The notes: generated by a model from the sequence alone, not told the origin. 64,000 bases of DNA from Prevotella sp. (GCA_017478085.1 JAFVEE010000124.1:1-64000); one strand, 5' to 3'. Positions 7,673 to 16,854 are shown, counted from the first letter of the stretch. Translations and numbers: made by a program.

Positions 7673-8305
7673 ATGAACGCAATCAAGAAAATCTTCGCAC
7701 AGAAGCTGATGGACGTAGAGGCCATCAGGCTGCAACCCGACGAGCCGTTTACGTGGGCCAGCGGCTGGAAGTCGCCCATCTATACCGACAACCGCAAGAC
7801 GCTGTCGTTCCCCAAGGTGCGCTCGCTGGTGAAGCTGGAGCTGTGCCACCTCATTCAGAGCGAGTTCCCCGAGGCCGAGGCCGTGGCCGGCGTGGCCACG
7901 GGTGCCATAGCCCAGGGCGCACTGGTGGCCGACGAGCTGGGCCTGCCCTACGCCTACGTGCGGCCGAAGCCGAAGGACCACGGCATGGGCAACCAGGTGG
8001 AGGGCTTCCTGCCCCAGGGGGCCCGGGTGGTGGTGGTCGAAGACCTCATCAGCACCGGCGGCTCGTCACTGAAGGCCGTCGAGGCCCTGCGCCAGTATGG
8101 CGTCGAGGTGGTGGGCATGGTGGCCTCGTTCACCTACGGCTTCCCCGTGGCCGAGGAGGCTTTCCGCCAGGCCGGCGTGCGCCTCGTGACGCTGAGCGAC
8201 TACAACGCCGTCTTGGAGCAAGCCGCCGAGACGGGCTATATCAAGGAAGTAGACAAGGCCGTGCTGGCCGAGTGGAGAAAGAACCCAAGCGAGTGGAGAC
8301 AATGA
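7673..8305 (+). CDS. pyrE: Orotate phosphoribosyltransferase
   Basis: PyrE joins orotate and PRPP to make OMP in pyrimidine synthesis. The 210-residue length is typical. WASGWKSPIYTDNRKTLSFP is the family N-terminal signature, AYVRPKPKDHG is the catalytic loop, and VVVVEDLISTGGSSLKAV is the PRPP-binding motif. Its stop overlaps the ATG of the following SRPBCC gene (ATGA), so the two are probably translationally coupled. Confidence 0.95.
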   Translation: MNAIKKIFAQKLMDVEAIRLQPDEPFTWASGWKSPIYTDNRKTLSFPKVRSLVKLELCHLIQSEFPEAEAVAGVATGAIAQGALVADELGLPYAYVRPKPKDHGMGNQVEGFLPQGARVVVVEDLISTGGSSLKAVEALRQYGVEVVGMVASFTYGFPVAEEAFRQAGVRLVTLSDYNAVLEQAAETGYIKEVDKAVLAEWRKNPSEWRQ

Positions 8306-8715
8306 CAAAATTCGAAAGTAGCATCAAGCAAGTGCCGTACCCGCAGGAGGCGGTGTACCGCAATATCAGCGACCTGCGCAACCTGGAGAAGGTGCGCGAC
8401 CGTGTGCCCGAGGACAAGCTGCAGGACTTCTCGTTCGACGAGGATACCGTGAGCGTCAACGTGTCGCCCGTGGGCCAGATCACCCTGCACATCATTGAGC
8501 GCGAGGAGCCCAAGTGCGTGAAGTTCGAGACCACGCAGAGCCCCATGCCCTTCAACCTGTGGATCCAGGTGCTGCCCGTGACGGCCGAGACCTCGAAGAT
8601 GAAGGTCACGGTGAAGGCCGACATCCCCTTTATGCTGAAGGGCATGGTCTCCGGCCCCCTGCAAGACGGAGTAGAGAAAATTGCCGACGCACTGGCAATG
8701 ATACCGTATGTGTAA
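8302..8715 (+). CDS. SRPBCC (START-like) family protein
   Basis: A 137-residue protein with the SRPBCC/polyketide-cyclase-like pattern: an N-terminal strand and helix (VYRNISDLRNLEKV), a central sheet (ITLHIIEREEPKCVKFE), and a long C-terminal helix (LQDGVEKIADALAMI). Such folds bind hydrophobic ligands; no ligand can be assigned here. The start codon overlaps the pyrE stop by four bases. A longer reading through the upstream part of this frame was discarded because it is antisense-like pyrE sequence. Confidence 0.7.
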   Translation: MTKFESSIKQVPYPQEAVYRNISDLRNLEKVRDRVPEDKLQDFSFDEDTVSVNVSPVGQITLHIIEREEPKCVKFETTQSPMPFNLWIQVLPVTAETSKMKVTVKADIPFMLKGMVSGPLQDGVEKIADALAMIPYV

Positions 8716-8742
8716 GTGAAAAGTGAATAGTGAATAGTGAAC
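8716..8742 (+). repeat. GAATAGTGAA-family repeat before argH
   Basis: Tandem copies of AGTGAATAGTGAA lie between the SRPBCC stop and argH. The same words form the inverted repeat at 979-1160 and the copy at 12348. The repeat leaves only about 14 bases before the argH ATG. Confidence 0.75.
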
Positions 8743-8756
8743 AATTTGCTACCGCA

Positions 8757-10091
8757 ATGAAGCTCTGGGAAAAAGACTTTGAGGTGAACGCCGAGATAGA
8801 GCGGTTCACCGTGGGCCGCGACCGCGAGATGGACCTCTACCTGGCTCCTTACGACGTGCTGGGGTCGATGGCCCATATCACTATGCTGGAAAGCATCGGC
8901 CTGCTGGGCAAGGACGAACTGCCCGTGCTGCTGAAGGAGCTGCGCAGCATCTACGAGACCACGCAGCGCGGCGAGTTCGTGATTGAGGAGGGCATCGAGG
9001 ACATGCACTCGCAGGTGGAGCTGATGCTCACCCGGCGGCTGGGCGACATGGGCAAGAAGATACACTCGGGCCGCTCGCGCAACGACCAGGTGCTGGTAGA
9101 CCTGAAGCTCTTCACCCGCCACCAGCTGCGCCTCGTGGCCGACGACGTGAAGGACCTCTTCGACCAGCTCATACAGAAAAGCAACCAGTACCGCGACGTG
9201 CTGATGCCGGGCTACACCCACCTGCAGGTGGCCATGCCCTCCAGCTTCGGCCTGTGGTTCGGTGCCTACGCCGAGAGCCTGGCCGACGATATGCTGTTCC
9301 TGCAGGCTGCCTACAAGATGACCAACCGCAACCCCTTAGGCTCGGCAGCAGGCTACGGCAGCTCGTTCCCCCTGAACCGCCAGCTGACCACCGACCTGCT
9401 GGGCTTCGACTCGATGGACTACAACGTGGTCTACGCCCAGATGGGGCGCGGCAAGATGGAGCGCAACGTGGCCTTCGCCCTGGCCACCATCGCCGGGACG
9501 ATAGCCAAGCTGGCCTTCGATGCCTGCCTGTTCAACTCGCAGAACTTCTCGTTCGTGAAGCTGCCCAAGGAGTGCACCACCGGCTCGAGCATTATGCCGC
9601 ACAAGAAGAACCCCGACGTGTTCGAGCTTATCCGCTCGAAGAGCAACAAGCTGCAATCGCTGCCCTACCAGGTGACGCTGATGATGAACAACCTGCCCGT
9701 AGGCTACTTCCGCGACCTGCAGATCATCAAAGAGGTGTTCCTGCCTGCCTTCGACGAGCTGCGCGACTGCCTGCGCATGACGGCCTACATCATCAACCGC
9801 ATCGAGGTGAACGACCACATCCTGGACAACCCGATGTACGACCCGATGTTCTCGGTAGAAGAGGTGAACCGCCTGGCCGCCGAGGGCATGCCCTTCCGCG
9901 ATGCCTACAAGAAGGTGGGGCTCGACATCGAGGCAGGCCGCTTCACGCCCTGCAAGGACATTCACCACACCCACGAAGGCTCCATCGGCAACCTGTGCAA
10001 CGACCGCATCGAGCAGCTCATGGGCCAGGTGCTCGGCGGCTTCGGCTTCGAGCGTGCCGAGCAGGCCGAGAAACGACTACTGCAATGCTGA
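8757..10091 (+). CDS. argH: Argininosuccinate lyase
   Basis: ArgH cleaves argininosuccinate to arginine and fumarate, the last step of arginine synthesis. The fumarase/aspartase superfamily signature GSSIMPHKKNPDVFE is present, as are the SGRSRNDQ and GYTHLQVAMPSSFG motifs. ATG 8757 gives MKLWEKDFEVN, matching the family's start; an in-frame GTG at 8730 would add residues encoded by the upstream repeat and is less likely. At 444 residues the length is normal. The next gene starts inside its 3' end. Confidence 0.95.
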   Translation: MKLWEKDFEVNAEIERFTVGRDREMDLYLAPYDVLGSMAHITMLESIGLLGKDELPVLLKELRSIYETTQRGEFVIEEGIEDMHSQVELMLTRRLGDMGKKIHSGRSRNDQVLVDLKLFTRHQLRLVADDVKDLFDQLIQKSNQYRDVLMPGYTHLQVAMPSSFGLWFGAYAESLADDMLFLQAAYKMTNRNPLGSAAGYGSSFPLNRQLTTDLLGFDSMDYNVVYAQMGRGKMERNVAFALATIAGTIAKLAFDACLFNSQNFSFVKLPKECTTGSSIMPHKKNPDVFELIRSKSNKLQSLPYQVTLMMNNLPVGYFRDLQIIKEVFLPAFDELRDCLRMTAYIINRIEVNDHILDNPMYDPMFSVEEVNRLAAEGMPFRDAYKKVGLDIEAGRFTPCKDIHHTHEGSIGNLCNDRIEQLMGQVLGGFGFERAEQAEKRLLQC

Positions 10092-10636
10092 AGCGACACA
10101 CTCTTTTCATCATCACAGCGCTGCTGATGGGGTTCCTGGCCTGTACCGAGGAAGACCTCATCAGCCGCCGCTATCCCTGCCGCTTCTACTTCTACCAAGA
10201 GCCACACCCCACCAGCCTCATCTTCGCCGCCTACCGTTCGCCAGGCGCTTACGTCTACGTCTATTCGCAGATCGACAACACCGGGCGCCGCCACGTCTAC
10301 GTGCAGAGCAACGACGGCAAGACCCCGCTCGAGGACAACGTCATATCGACCGACCTGGAGCTGAAGGCTCCCTACGTGCTGGGTGCCAACAACGAGATGG
10401 GGCTCATCGTGGGCTGCACCAACTTCAACGGCCCCGCGGCCTACGACCGCACCTGCCCCAACTGCGCCACGCGGCAGCCCCTCAGCTGGGCCACCAACCG
10501 CCAGCAGGTGAGGTGCAACAAGTGCCTGCGCACCTATTCGCTCGACACCGGCGGCATTGTCGAAGGCGACGATGGCGATGCCCTCCTGCGCTACAACATC
10601 AGCTTCGACGGCTCCCGCCTATACGTAGGAAACTAA
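10085..10636 (+). CDS. Small lipoprotein with CxxC...CxxC motif
   Basis: A 183-residue predicted lipoprotein, with signal peptide and lipobox MGFLAC. Near residues 120-145 it carries CPNC and CNKC pairs about 20 residues apart, which looks like a zinc ribbon or a rubredoxin-like metal site, unusual for an exported protein. The last part (YSLDTGGIVEGDDG) resembles Rieske-like proteins of Bacteroidetes, but the full Rieske CxH pattern is absent. The start overlaps argH by seven bases. Function unknown. Confidence 0.65.
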   Translation: MLKRHTLFIITALLMGFLACTEEDLISRRYPCRFYFYQEPHPTSLIFAAYRSPGAYVYVYSQIDNTGRRHVYVQSNDGKTPLEDNVISTDLELKAPYVLGANNEMGLIVGCTNFNGPAAYDRTCPNCATRQPLSWATNRQQVRCNKCLRTYSLDTGGIVEGDDGDALLRYNISFDGSRLYVGN

Positions 10637-10682
10637 AACTTCGTGTCTTCGTGTCTTTGTGTTCTGTAAAATATTACAACCT

Positions 10683-12347
10683 ATGAAACAAACATCTGTA
10701 ACCATCCGCCTGAAGAACGACGGCAAGACCTATGAAGTAGAGACGGGCAGCACCCTGGAGGAAGCCTACCAGACACTGGGCCTCGAGATGCAGCGCCCCC
10801 CGCTGCTGGCCCGCGTGAACAACAAGATAGAGGGCATGCACTACCGCCTGTACAACACCCGCGATGTGGAGTACCTCGACATCACCAGCGAGTCGGGACT
10901 GCGTGCCTACACCCGCACCCTGTTCTTCGTGCTCTGCAAGGCCATTCACGAACTGTACACCCCCTGCAAGGTGGCCATCGACATACCTGTGAGCAACGGC
11001 TACTACGTCAACCTGAACATAGGCCATCCCGTGACGCTCGACGATGCGGGCCGCATCCGCACCAAGATGCGCGAGCTCATCGATGCCGCCCTGCCCATAC
11101 ACCGCCATCAGGTCACCACCGAAGAGGCCATCCAGATGTTCACCCAGCTGCACACCCACTCAAAGGTGAAGCTGCTCAAGGGCCAGGGCTCGCTCTACAC
11201 CACCGTCTACGACATCGACGGCTACTACGACTACTTCTACGGTGCCCTGCTCACCAACACCTCGCAGCTCTACCTCTTCGGACTGGAGAAATACTACGAC
11301 GGTCTGCTGCTGCGCATACCTTCGCGCGAACACCCCGACGAGCTGGGCGAGATGGTGATGCAAGACAAGATGTTCGGCATCTTCAAGGAGCACCACCAGT
11401 GGCAGGACATCATAGGCCTGCGCACCATTGGCGACCTGAACGAGGCCATCGACCAGGGCCGCACCAACCTGCTCATACAGGTCTCTGAGGCTCTGCAGGA
11501 GAAGAAGATTGCGAAGATTGCCGATCTGATTGCCCGGAACCAGGGCGTGCGCATGGTGCTCATTGCAGGCCCTTCCAGCAGCGGAAAGACCACCACCTGC
11601 AAGCGACTGTCGGTGCAGCTCATCACCAACGGCATCAAGCCCGTGCCCATCTCGCTCGACGACTACTTCGTAGACCGCGAACAGACACCCCGCGATGCCT
11701 CGGGCGACTACGACTTCGAGTCCATTCACGCCCTGAACCTGCCCCTGCTCAACGAGCAGCTCTCTGCCCTGTTCCGCGGTGAGGAGGTCGAGCTGCCACG
11801 CTACAACTTCCAGGAAGGCAAGAGCGAATGGAGCGGCAAGCGGCTGCGCCTGCAGCCCGACGAGGTGCTGGTGGTAGAGGGCATACACGCCCTGAACCCC
11901 GAGCTCACGGCTCAGATACCCCAGGAGCTGAAGTTCCGCGTCTACGCCTCGGCCCTCACCACGCTGCTCTTAGACAACCACAACTACATACCCACCACCG
12001 ACAACCGCCTACTGCGCCGCATCATTCGCGACCACAAGTACCGCGGCGTCAGCGCCCGCGAAACCATACGCCGCTGGCCCTCGGTGCGCAAGGGCGAGAA
12101 CCAGTGGATATTCCCCTACCAGGAGCACGCCGACCAGATGTTCAACACCGCCATGCTCTTCGAGCTGGCCGTCATCAAGCAACAGGCCGAGCCCCTGCTC
12201 GACCAGGTGCCCGAGAACTGCGTGGAGTATGCCGAAGCCTACCGCCTGAAGAAGTTTCTGAAGTACATACGTCCCATACCCCAAGACCAGATACCGCCCA
12301 CCTCGCTGCTGCGCGAGTTCCTTGGCGGCTCGTCGTTCGAGTATTGA
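10683..12347 (+). CDS. TGS-domain nucleoside (uridine) kinase-like protein
   Basis: A 554-residue protein with an N-terminal TGS-like domain (about 1-65), a threonyl-tRNA-synthetase-like second domain, and a C-terminal phosphoribulokinase/uridine kinase domain. The Walker A motif is IAGPSSSGKTTTCKRL, followed by SLDDYFVDR and VVEGIHALNP. It probably phosphorylates uridine or a related substrate, by family. Start ATG 10683 fits the family N-terminus. The short gap upstream holds the dispersed repeat TTCGTGTCTTCGTGTC. Confidence 0.85.
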   Translation: MKQTSVTIRLKNDGKTYEVETGSTLEEAYQTLGLEMQRPPLLARVNNKIEGMHYRLYNTRDVEYLDITSESGLRAYTRTLFFVLCKAIHELYTPCKVAIDIPVSNGYYVNLNIGHPVTLDDAGRIRTKMRELIDAALPIHRHQVTTEEAIQMFTQLHTHSKVKLLKGQGSLYTTVYDIDGYYDYFYGALLTNTSQLYLFGLEKYYDGLLLRIPSREHPDELGEMVMQDKMFGIFKEHHQWQDIIGLRTIGDLNEAIDQGRTNLLIQVSEALQEKKIAKIADLIARNQGVRMVLIAGPSSSGKTTTCKRLSVQLITNGIKPVPISLDDYFVDREQTPRDASGDYDFESIHALNLPLLNEQLSALFRGEEVELPRYNFQEGKSEWSGKRLRLQPDEVLVVEGIHALNPELTAQIPQELKFRVYASALTTLLLDNHNYIPTTDNRLLRRIIRDHKYRGVSARETIRRWPSVRKGENQWIFPYQEHADQMFNTAMLFELAVIKQQAEPLLDQVPENCVEYAEAYRLKKFLKYIRPIPQDQIPPTSLLREFLGGSSFEY

Positions 12348-12391
12348 GCGGGCCTACGGCCCTATCGAATAGTGAATAGTGAACAGCGAAT
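12348..12391 (+). repeat. GAATAGTGAA-family repeat after the nucleoside kinase
   Basis: Directly after the stop codon there is a small GC-rich hairpin (GGGCC TAC GGCCC) followed by TATCGAATAGTGAATAGTG and GAACAGCGAAT. The same order, GC hairpin then GAATAGTGAA, is seen after argS at 979. The region separates two convergent genes. Confidence 0.75.
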
Positions 12392-12398
12392 CGTTCTA

Positions 12399-15074
12399 CT
12401 ATTTCTGAATAAACTTGCGGCCTTGCCCTATGGTGAGGCCCTTTTTGTTGGGTGCCGACAGGCGCTGGCCCTTCAGGTTGTAGAGGGCAGAAGAGCCCGT
12501 GGCATGCGGCTGCGATGCCGTGGGGGTGGCGATGCCAGCGGGCAACGGTGCCTCGGTAAGGCAAAAGTAGAAGCAACGGGTTATTGTGTTGCCCGACTGG
12601 CGATCGCGCACCGTAACATTTACGACGCGGGGTTGCTGGAAGGCCCAGGTGGCTCTGGCAGTGAGGGTGGTGCCCTCGTAGGCATAGATGAAGCCGTCGC
12701 TGGCGCGCTCGCCATCGTCTATGACCTCGAAGTTGGTGTAGCCCGCGAAGTAGGGGCGCAGGTCGACGACGATCTGCTCATTGGGCTTGGCCACAAAATG
12801 CGGGTGGGCCAGGAAGTCTAAGTACTGCTCCAGGTTGGTCATATAGCCGTTCAGCTCGGTGGCCCCGTCGTTGTGGTCGGCAGCGCTGGCATTGGTGCCC
12901 ATCGTCTGCTCCCACCAGTCGGGCATGCCGTCCTGGTCGGTGTCCCAGTTGTCGGGTCGCGTAGCATCGACGATGTTCAGGCCCTCGAAGCCCTCGGCAT
13001 CGGTCTCGCGGTCAATGAGTCCCTTCTTCTTCGACTTGCAGCCCACGGTCGAGGTGGTGCCGTGGAGCGTCTCCTGGATCATACGCTCGTCGTGGTTGTC
13101 CAGCTCAGGCTGGTTGCAGCCCACGTCGCTCAGCACGCTCTGGAAGGCCTGTTCGGCGGTCTCGATGGTGGCATAGCTGGGGAAGAAAGGCTCCGACTGG
13201 AAGACCGTCCAGTCGAGCTTCTGCCCGCCGGAGAGCGTATATTTATAGGTGTCGTTCAGTGCGTCTTGGGTCTTCGAACCGTTCAGGTTCTCGCGAATGT
13301 TGCCGCTCACGTAGTAGGCCTGCGTGCCCGAGCCCGTGCCCTCCAGCTGCGCGTTGAGCAGCGCCATCTGCGTGGTTGAGGGGCCCACCTTATAGTAGTT
13401 GGCCACGAACTGCCCCTCGTGGGTGCCGCCATCGGTGGCGCGCCCGCCCCAGTTGTAGCACACGTTGTTGAACATATCGTGATGGCCGTCGTAGGCCCCC
13501 GCGCCGTCCAGACCGCCGCTGATGCTCCAGTTGCGCCCCTCGTTGTGGGCCAGCAGGTTGTGGTGGAACGAGCTGCCCAGTCCGCCCAGTTCGCCGCCGC
13601 CGATGGTAGCCGCGAAGCCGTGGGCCTTGCCGCTCTCGTAGTTGGGGTGGTCGGCAATGTTCAGCGCCTCGCTGATGAGCGTGCGCTGCAAGGTGATGTT
13701 CTTGGCGTTGCGGCTGGAGAAGCCCTCGTCGATGGTCCAGGAGATGGAGCAGTGGTCCATAATGGCGTGGTCGTTGCCCGCCATGCCCAGGCCGTCGAGG
13801 CCCTTATCCACGTTGCCATTGTGATAGCCTAAGCGCATACGGATGAAGCGCGTGATGCCGTCGCTCTGCATGCCGAAGGGTGCCCCACGGAACATAATGC
13901 CGCGCCCGGGAGCCGTCTGTCCGGCTATGGTCACGTACTTATCGCTGCACGTCAGTCGGCCTTTCAGCGTGATGACGCCCGCCACGTCGAATACGATGGT
14001 ACGGGGGCCATGCACCTGAGTGATGCCATAGCGGAAGGTGCCTGGCTGCGGGTTCTGTATGTCGTCATCGAGCGAGGTGACGTGGTAGACCGTGCCGCCG
14101 CGTCCACCGATGGCGAAGCGGCCATAGCCCTCGGCCTCGGGGAAGGCCAGCCGGCGCGGACGGAACGTCCACACATCGCCTTCGTATGTCTGTCCGGCGG
14201 CATCCTCCTCGTCTATGCGCCAGTAGTAGGTGTTCATCGGGTTGGCCTGCGCCAGGCGGTAGCTGGCATCGGTGGTGACGGCCACCTCGCTGAGAGCATC
14301 GGGCGCGGTGCCCACGAAGACGTGGTGCTTCCGGGCCACCTCGGCAGCCGTCCAGCTCAGCGTCACCGCGTTGTCATCGGCCACCTCGGCGTGCTCGTCG
14401 GTATTCTCAGGCGTGGGGTCGCTGGCCGTGGTCAGCGGGTTGGGGCGGTCGAAGATGAGGGCATTGATGAAGAGCGAGGTCGTGTTGTAGCCCTGGGTAT
14501 AGTCGAAGGACGGATCGGGTGTGGTGCGATAGGTCACGACCACGGGCTGACCCTCCTGGGCCTGGAACTTGACGTACGACTGTCCGCTCAGCGTGGTAGT
14601 CTGGGCGCGGTTGCTCTGCTCCACGCCTTGCACCTTCAGGGTGCCGCCCACGTAGACATCGAGCTTTGGCCCGTTGTAGCCCGAGGGGTTGTTGTGGTAG
14701 GCCATGAGCGAGTGCTCGCCTGTAGAAAGACCGCTGATGGTGAGCGTGATGCCCACCTCGCCAGTCTGCAGCTGGGGCGTATTGCCCGAGGCGTCGAGGC
14801 CATAGACGCCCACGCCGTCGCTCACCAGCTTCGAGTATTTGTTTACGCCGTCCTTCCACCACTCGCCCTTCAGCGTGCGGCCTTGCTGCGTGCCGTCGAT
14901 GGTGGCCGTGATGGTGATGCCATCGGCCGTGGTGCTGGCCTGTGTGGCGGTGCCAATGACCCAGCCTTCGAAGCCATCCTCGGTACGGTTCTGCGAGTTG
15001 TTGATGTCGATGCGCTGTGCCCCGGCGGCAAGGGCCAGGCCGAGCAGTGCGGTGGTGAAAAACAGCTTTTTCAT
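12399..15074 (-). CDS. Secreted pectate lyase, polysaccharide lyase family 1-like
   Basis: An 891-residue exported protein. After the signal peptide come a beta-sandwich region, a fibronectin III-like module (about 225-310), and a right-handed beta-helix domain starting at FPEAEGYGRFAIGGRGGTV, a typical start for PL1 pectate lyases. Strands such as CSDKYVTIAGQTAPGRGI and NDHAIMDHCSISWTIDE carry the calcium and catalytic region. The C-terminus (LYNLKGQRLSAPNKKGL...GRKFIQK) is a type IX-like tail common in Prevotella. It is expected to cleave pectate at the cell surface or outside. Confidence 0.85.
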   Translation of the reverse strand: MKKLFFTTALLGLALAAGAQRIDINNSQNRTEDGFEGWVIGTATQASTTADGITITATIDGTQQGRTLKGEWWKDGVNKYSKLVSDGVGVYGLDASGNTPQLQTGEVGITLTISGLSTGEHSLMAYHNNPSGYNGPKLDVYVGGTLKVQGVEQSNRAQTTTLSGQSYVKFQAQEGQPVVVTYRTTPDPSFDYTQGYNTTSLFINALIFDRPNPLTTASDPTPENTDEHAEVADDNAVTLSWTAAEVARKHHVFVGTAPDALSEVAVTTDASYRLAQANPMNTYYWRIDEEDAAGQTYEGDVWTFRPRRLAFPEAEGYGRFAIGGRGGTVYHVTSLDDDIQNPQPGTFRYGITQVHGPRTIVFDVAGVITLKGRLTCSDKYVTIAGQTAPGRGIMFRGAPFGMQSDGITRFIRMRLGYHNGNVDKGLDGLGMAGNDHAIMDHCSISWTIDEGFSSRNAKNITLQRTLISEALNIADHPNYESGKAHGFAATIGGGELGGLGSSFHHNLLAHNEGRNWSISGGLDGAGAYDGHHDMFNNVCYNWGGRATDGGTHEGQFVANYYKVGPSTTQMALLNAQLEGTGSGTQAYYVSGNIRENLNGSKTQDALNDTYKYTLSGGQKLDWTVFQSEPFFPSYATIETAEQAFQSVLSDVGCNQPELDNHDERMIQETLHGTTSTVGCKSKKKGLIDRETDAEGFEGLNIVDATRPDNWDTDQDGMPDWWEQTMGTNASAADHNDGATELNGYMTNLEQYLDFLAHPHFVAKPNEQIVVDLRPYFAGYTNFEVIDDGERASDGFIYAYEGTTLTARATWAFQQPRVVNVTVRDRQSGNTITRCFYFCLTEAPLPAGIATPTASQPHATGSSALYNLKGQRLSAPNKKGLTIGQGRKFIQK

Positions 15075-15108
15075 ATTACGGATATTGTTTTAGTAGCTAA
15101 TTAACGGT

Positions 15109-15147
15109 GCAAAGTTACGAAAAAGTTTAGAAAATTTCGTAACTTTG
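15109..15147. promoter_or_regulatory. Divergent promoter elements, pectate lyase / pseudouridine synthase
   Basis: On the minus strand TAACTTTGC (15117-15109) precedes the pectate lyase gene. On the plus strand TAACTTTG (15140-15147) ends only 9 bases before the pseudouridine synthase ATG. The two -7 elements are 22 bp apart, so the promoters overlap and may compete. Confidence 0.55.
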
Positions 15148-15156
15148 CGGCTAATT

Positions 15157-16662
15157 ATGTATTTTCATAGCTTAAAAAGTGATTTGGAGCGGCCCGCAAG
15201 GCTGAACAACCCCTTCGGCTACGAGCCCCACCCGCTGTGCCAGATGGCGGCACGGCAGGTGCGGGCCTATGTGGAAAGCCAGCCGCTGCTCATAGAAGAC
15301 GCGCGGAGGGGCAAGATGATGGGGGTGCTGGTGGTGGAAAGAGAGGACGCTGAGGGAGCTGCCCTGAAAGGCGACCCACAGAGACCAGGAGGAGGCGACC
15401 CACGGAGACCAGGGGAAGGCAGCCCACGGGGACCGTTAGGCTTCCTGGCGGCCTACTCGGGACTGCTGGCGGGGCGGAACGACTGGGAGTACTTCGTGCC
15501 GCCGGTGTTCGACGCGCAGCAGCCAGAGGGGCACTTCAAGCAGACGGAAAGGGTCATTTCTGAAATCAACGCCCAGGTAGCGGATTTGGCGGCGATGGAA
15601 GCCCCACCCCTTCAGCAGATAGAGGAGCTGAAGCGGCAGCGAAAGCAGCTTTCGGAAGAGCTGCAGGCGTGGCTGTTCCGGCAGTACCTGATGGTGAACG
15701 CGCAGGGCGAGCGGAAAGACCTGATCGGGATATGGCGCGACTACCACCAGTCGGAGAAGATCAGGCGGCAGTACCCCCTGCCTCCCGGTGGCAGCGGCGA
15801 CTGCTGTGCGCCGAAGCTGCTGCAGTATGCCTTCCTGCACGGCCTGCGGCCTCTGGCCATTGCCGAGTTCTGGATGGGGGAGTCGCCGCGCGGCGAGGTG
15901 CGCCACGACGGTCAGTACTACCCCGCCTGCCGGGGGAAGTGCCTGCCCATCCTCACCTTCATGCTGCAAGGGGTGGTAGACTGCCGCGAAGGCATCGCCG
16001 CCCCAAAAGACCTGGAGCCGAAGGTGCTCTATGAGGACGAGGCGGTGCTGGTGATTGAGAAGCCCAGTGGACTGCTCGCGGTGCCGGGCAGGGGGCAGGA
16101 GCCGTCGGTCGAAAGCCTGCTTGCGGAGCGGTATGGCCAGGTGTGGATGCCCCACCGGCTGGATATGGACACCTCGGGCCTGATGGTGGTGGCCCGCACC
16201 GAGCAGGCCTACAAGCATCTGCAACGGCAGTTCTACGCGCGTACCATATATAAAAAATACATAGCCCTGCTCGACGTGGCCACGTCCGACAGGAATCTAC
16301 AGCCCGGTCAACAGGGCACCATCAGCCTGCCCCTGCGCCCCGACCCGCTCGACAGACCCCGCCAGGTGGTAGACCACCTGCACGGCAAGCAGGCTGTGAC
16401 CGACTACCGCCTTTTGCCCTACACAGGCAAAGCCCCTATCCCCGCCACCCAAGGCCTGCTGGCAGAGCTGGAGCCCCACACGGGCCGCACCCACCAGTTG
16501 CGCATGCACTGCGCCCACCACGAGGGGCTGGGCACGCCCATCGTGGGCGACGCGCTCTACGGGCGCAAGGCCCACCGCCTGTGTCTGCACGCCGCCGTGC
16601 TGAGCTTCGACCACCCCACTACCGGCGAGCGAATGACCTTCGAAACCGACCCCGATTTCTGA
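15157..16662 (+). CDS. RluA-family pseudouridine synthase with long N-terminal region
   Basis: A 501-residue protein. The C-terminal half (from about LYEDEAVLVIEKPSGLLAVP) is an RluA-type pseudouridine synthase with the catalytic motif MPHRLDMDTSGLMVVA and the HTGRTHQLRMH motif. The N-terminal 260 residues match the layout of the larger RluA-like subgroup, including a cysteine-bearing segment (YYPACRGKCLPIL). An in-frame 24-bp repeat (15370-15441, three copies) encodes GDPQRPGG-type units, an insertion not expected in the family. The RNA target is not predictable. Confidence 0.85.
   Translation: MYFHSLKSDLERPARLNNPFGYEPHPLCQMAARQVRAYVESQPLLIEDARRGKMMGVLVVEREDAEGAALKGDPQRPGGGDPRRPGEGSPRGPLGFLAAYSGLLAGRNDWEYFVPPVFDAQQPEGHFKQTERVISEINAQVADLAAMEAPPLQQIEELKRQRKQLSEELQAWLFRQYLMVNAQGERKDLIGIWRDYHQSEKIRRQYPLPPGGSGDCCAPKLLQYAFLHGLRPLAIAEFWMGESPRGEVRHDGQYYPACRGKCLPILTFMLQGVVDCREGIAAPKDLEPKVLYEDEAVLVIEKPSGLLAVPGRGQEPSVESLLAERYGQVWMPHRLDMDTSGLMVVARTEQAYKHLQRQFYARTIYKKYIALLDVATSDRNLQPGQQGTISLPLRPDPLDRPRQVVDHLHGKQAVTDYRLLPYTGKAPIPATQGLLAELEPHTGRTHQLRMHCAHHEGLGTPIVGDALYGRKAHRLCLHAAVLSFDHPTTGERMTFETDPDF
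15370..15441 (+). repeat. 24-bp tandem repeat inside the pseudouridine synthase gene
   Basis: Three consecutive 24-bp units start at 15370, 15394 and 15418, each opening with GGCRRCCCACRG. They encode eight-residue units rich in Gly, Pro and Arg. The length is a multiple of three, so the frame is kept. Confidence 0.8.
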
Positions 16663-16671
16663 CCCCCGAAC

Positions 16672-16774
16672 AACGAAGGCCGCGTTGTCACGTAACGAGG
16701 GCTTCGTTCCTACGCAACGGGGCCTCCGTTGCATCGGAACGGAGCCTTCGTTGAAACGTAACGGAGCCTCCGTT
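16672..16774. repeat. Palindrome array 2 (5 x 15 bp, 22-bp period)
   Basis: Units at 16672, 16694, 16716, 16738 and 16760; spacers GTCACGT, CCTACGC, GCATCGG and GAAACGT. Array length is 103 bp. It starts 9 bases after the pseudouridine synthase stop and ends 42 bases before the -7 element of the GH35 gene. Confidence 0.95.
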
Positions 16775-16816
16775 ATTTTTCAACCGAAAAATAGGGCGTA
16801 TTTCACTTTTTTTTCT

Positions 16817-16824
16817 TACTTTTG
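16817..16824 (+). promoter_or_regulatory. GH35 gene promoter -7 element
   Basis: TACTTTTG fits TAnnTTTG and lies 30 bases before the beta-galactosidase ATG. No -33 box is evident; the palindrome array lies just upstream. Confidence 0.45.
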
Positions 16825-16854
16825 CAGTGAAAAAACTACTAATACGCAAAAACA

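Noticed and set aside
7642..8301. Long open frame fusing a pyrE-overlapping frame to the SRPBCC protein
   Set aside because: The upstream 220 residues are an Arg/Gly/Pro-rich shadow of pyrE; the SRPBCC protein has a natural ATG at 8302 overlapping the pyrE stop.
8730..8756. GTG at 8730 as the argH start
   Set aside because: It would be encoded by the dispersed GAATAGTGAA repeat; the ATG at 8757 matches the conserved ArgH N-terminus.
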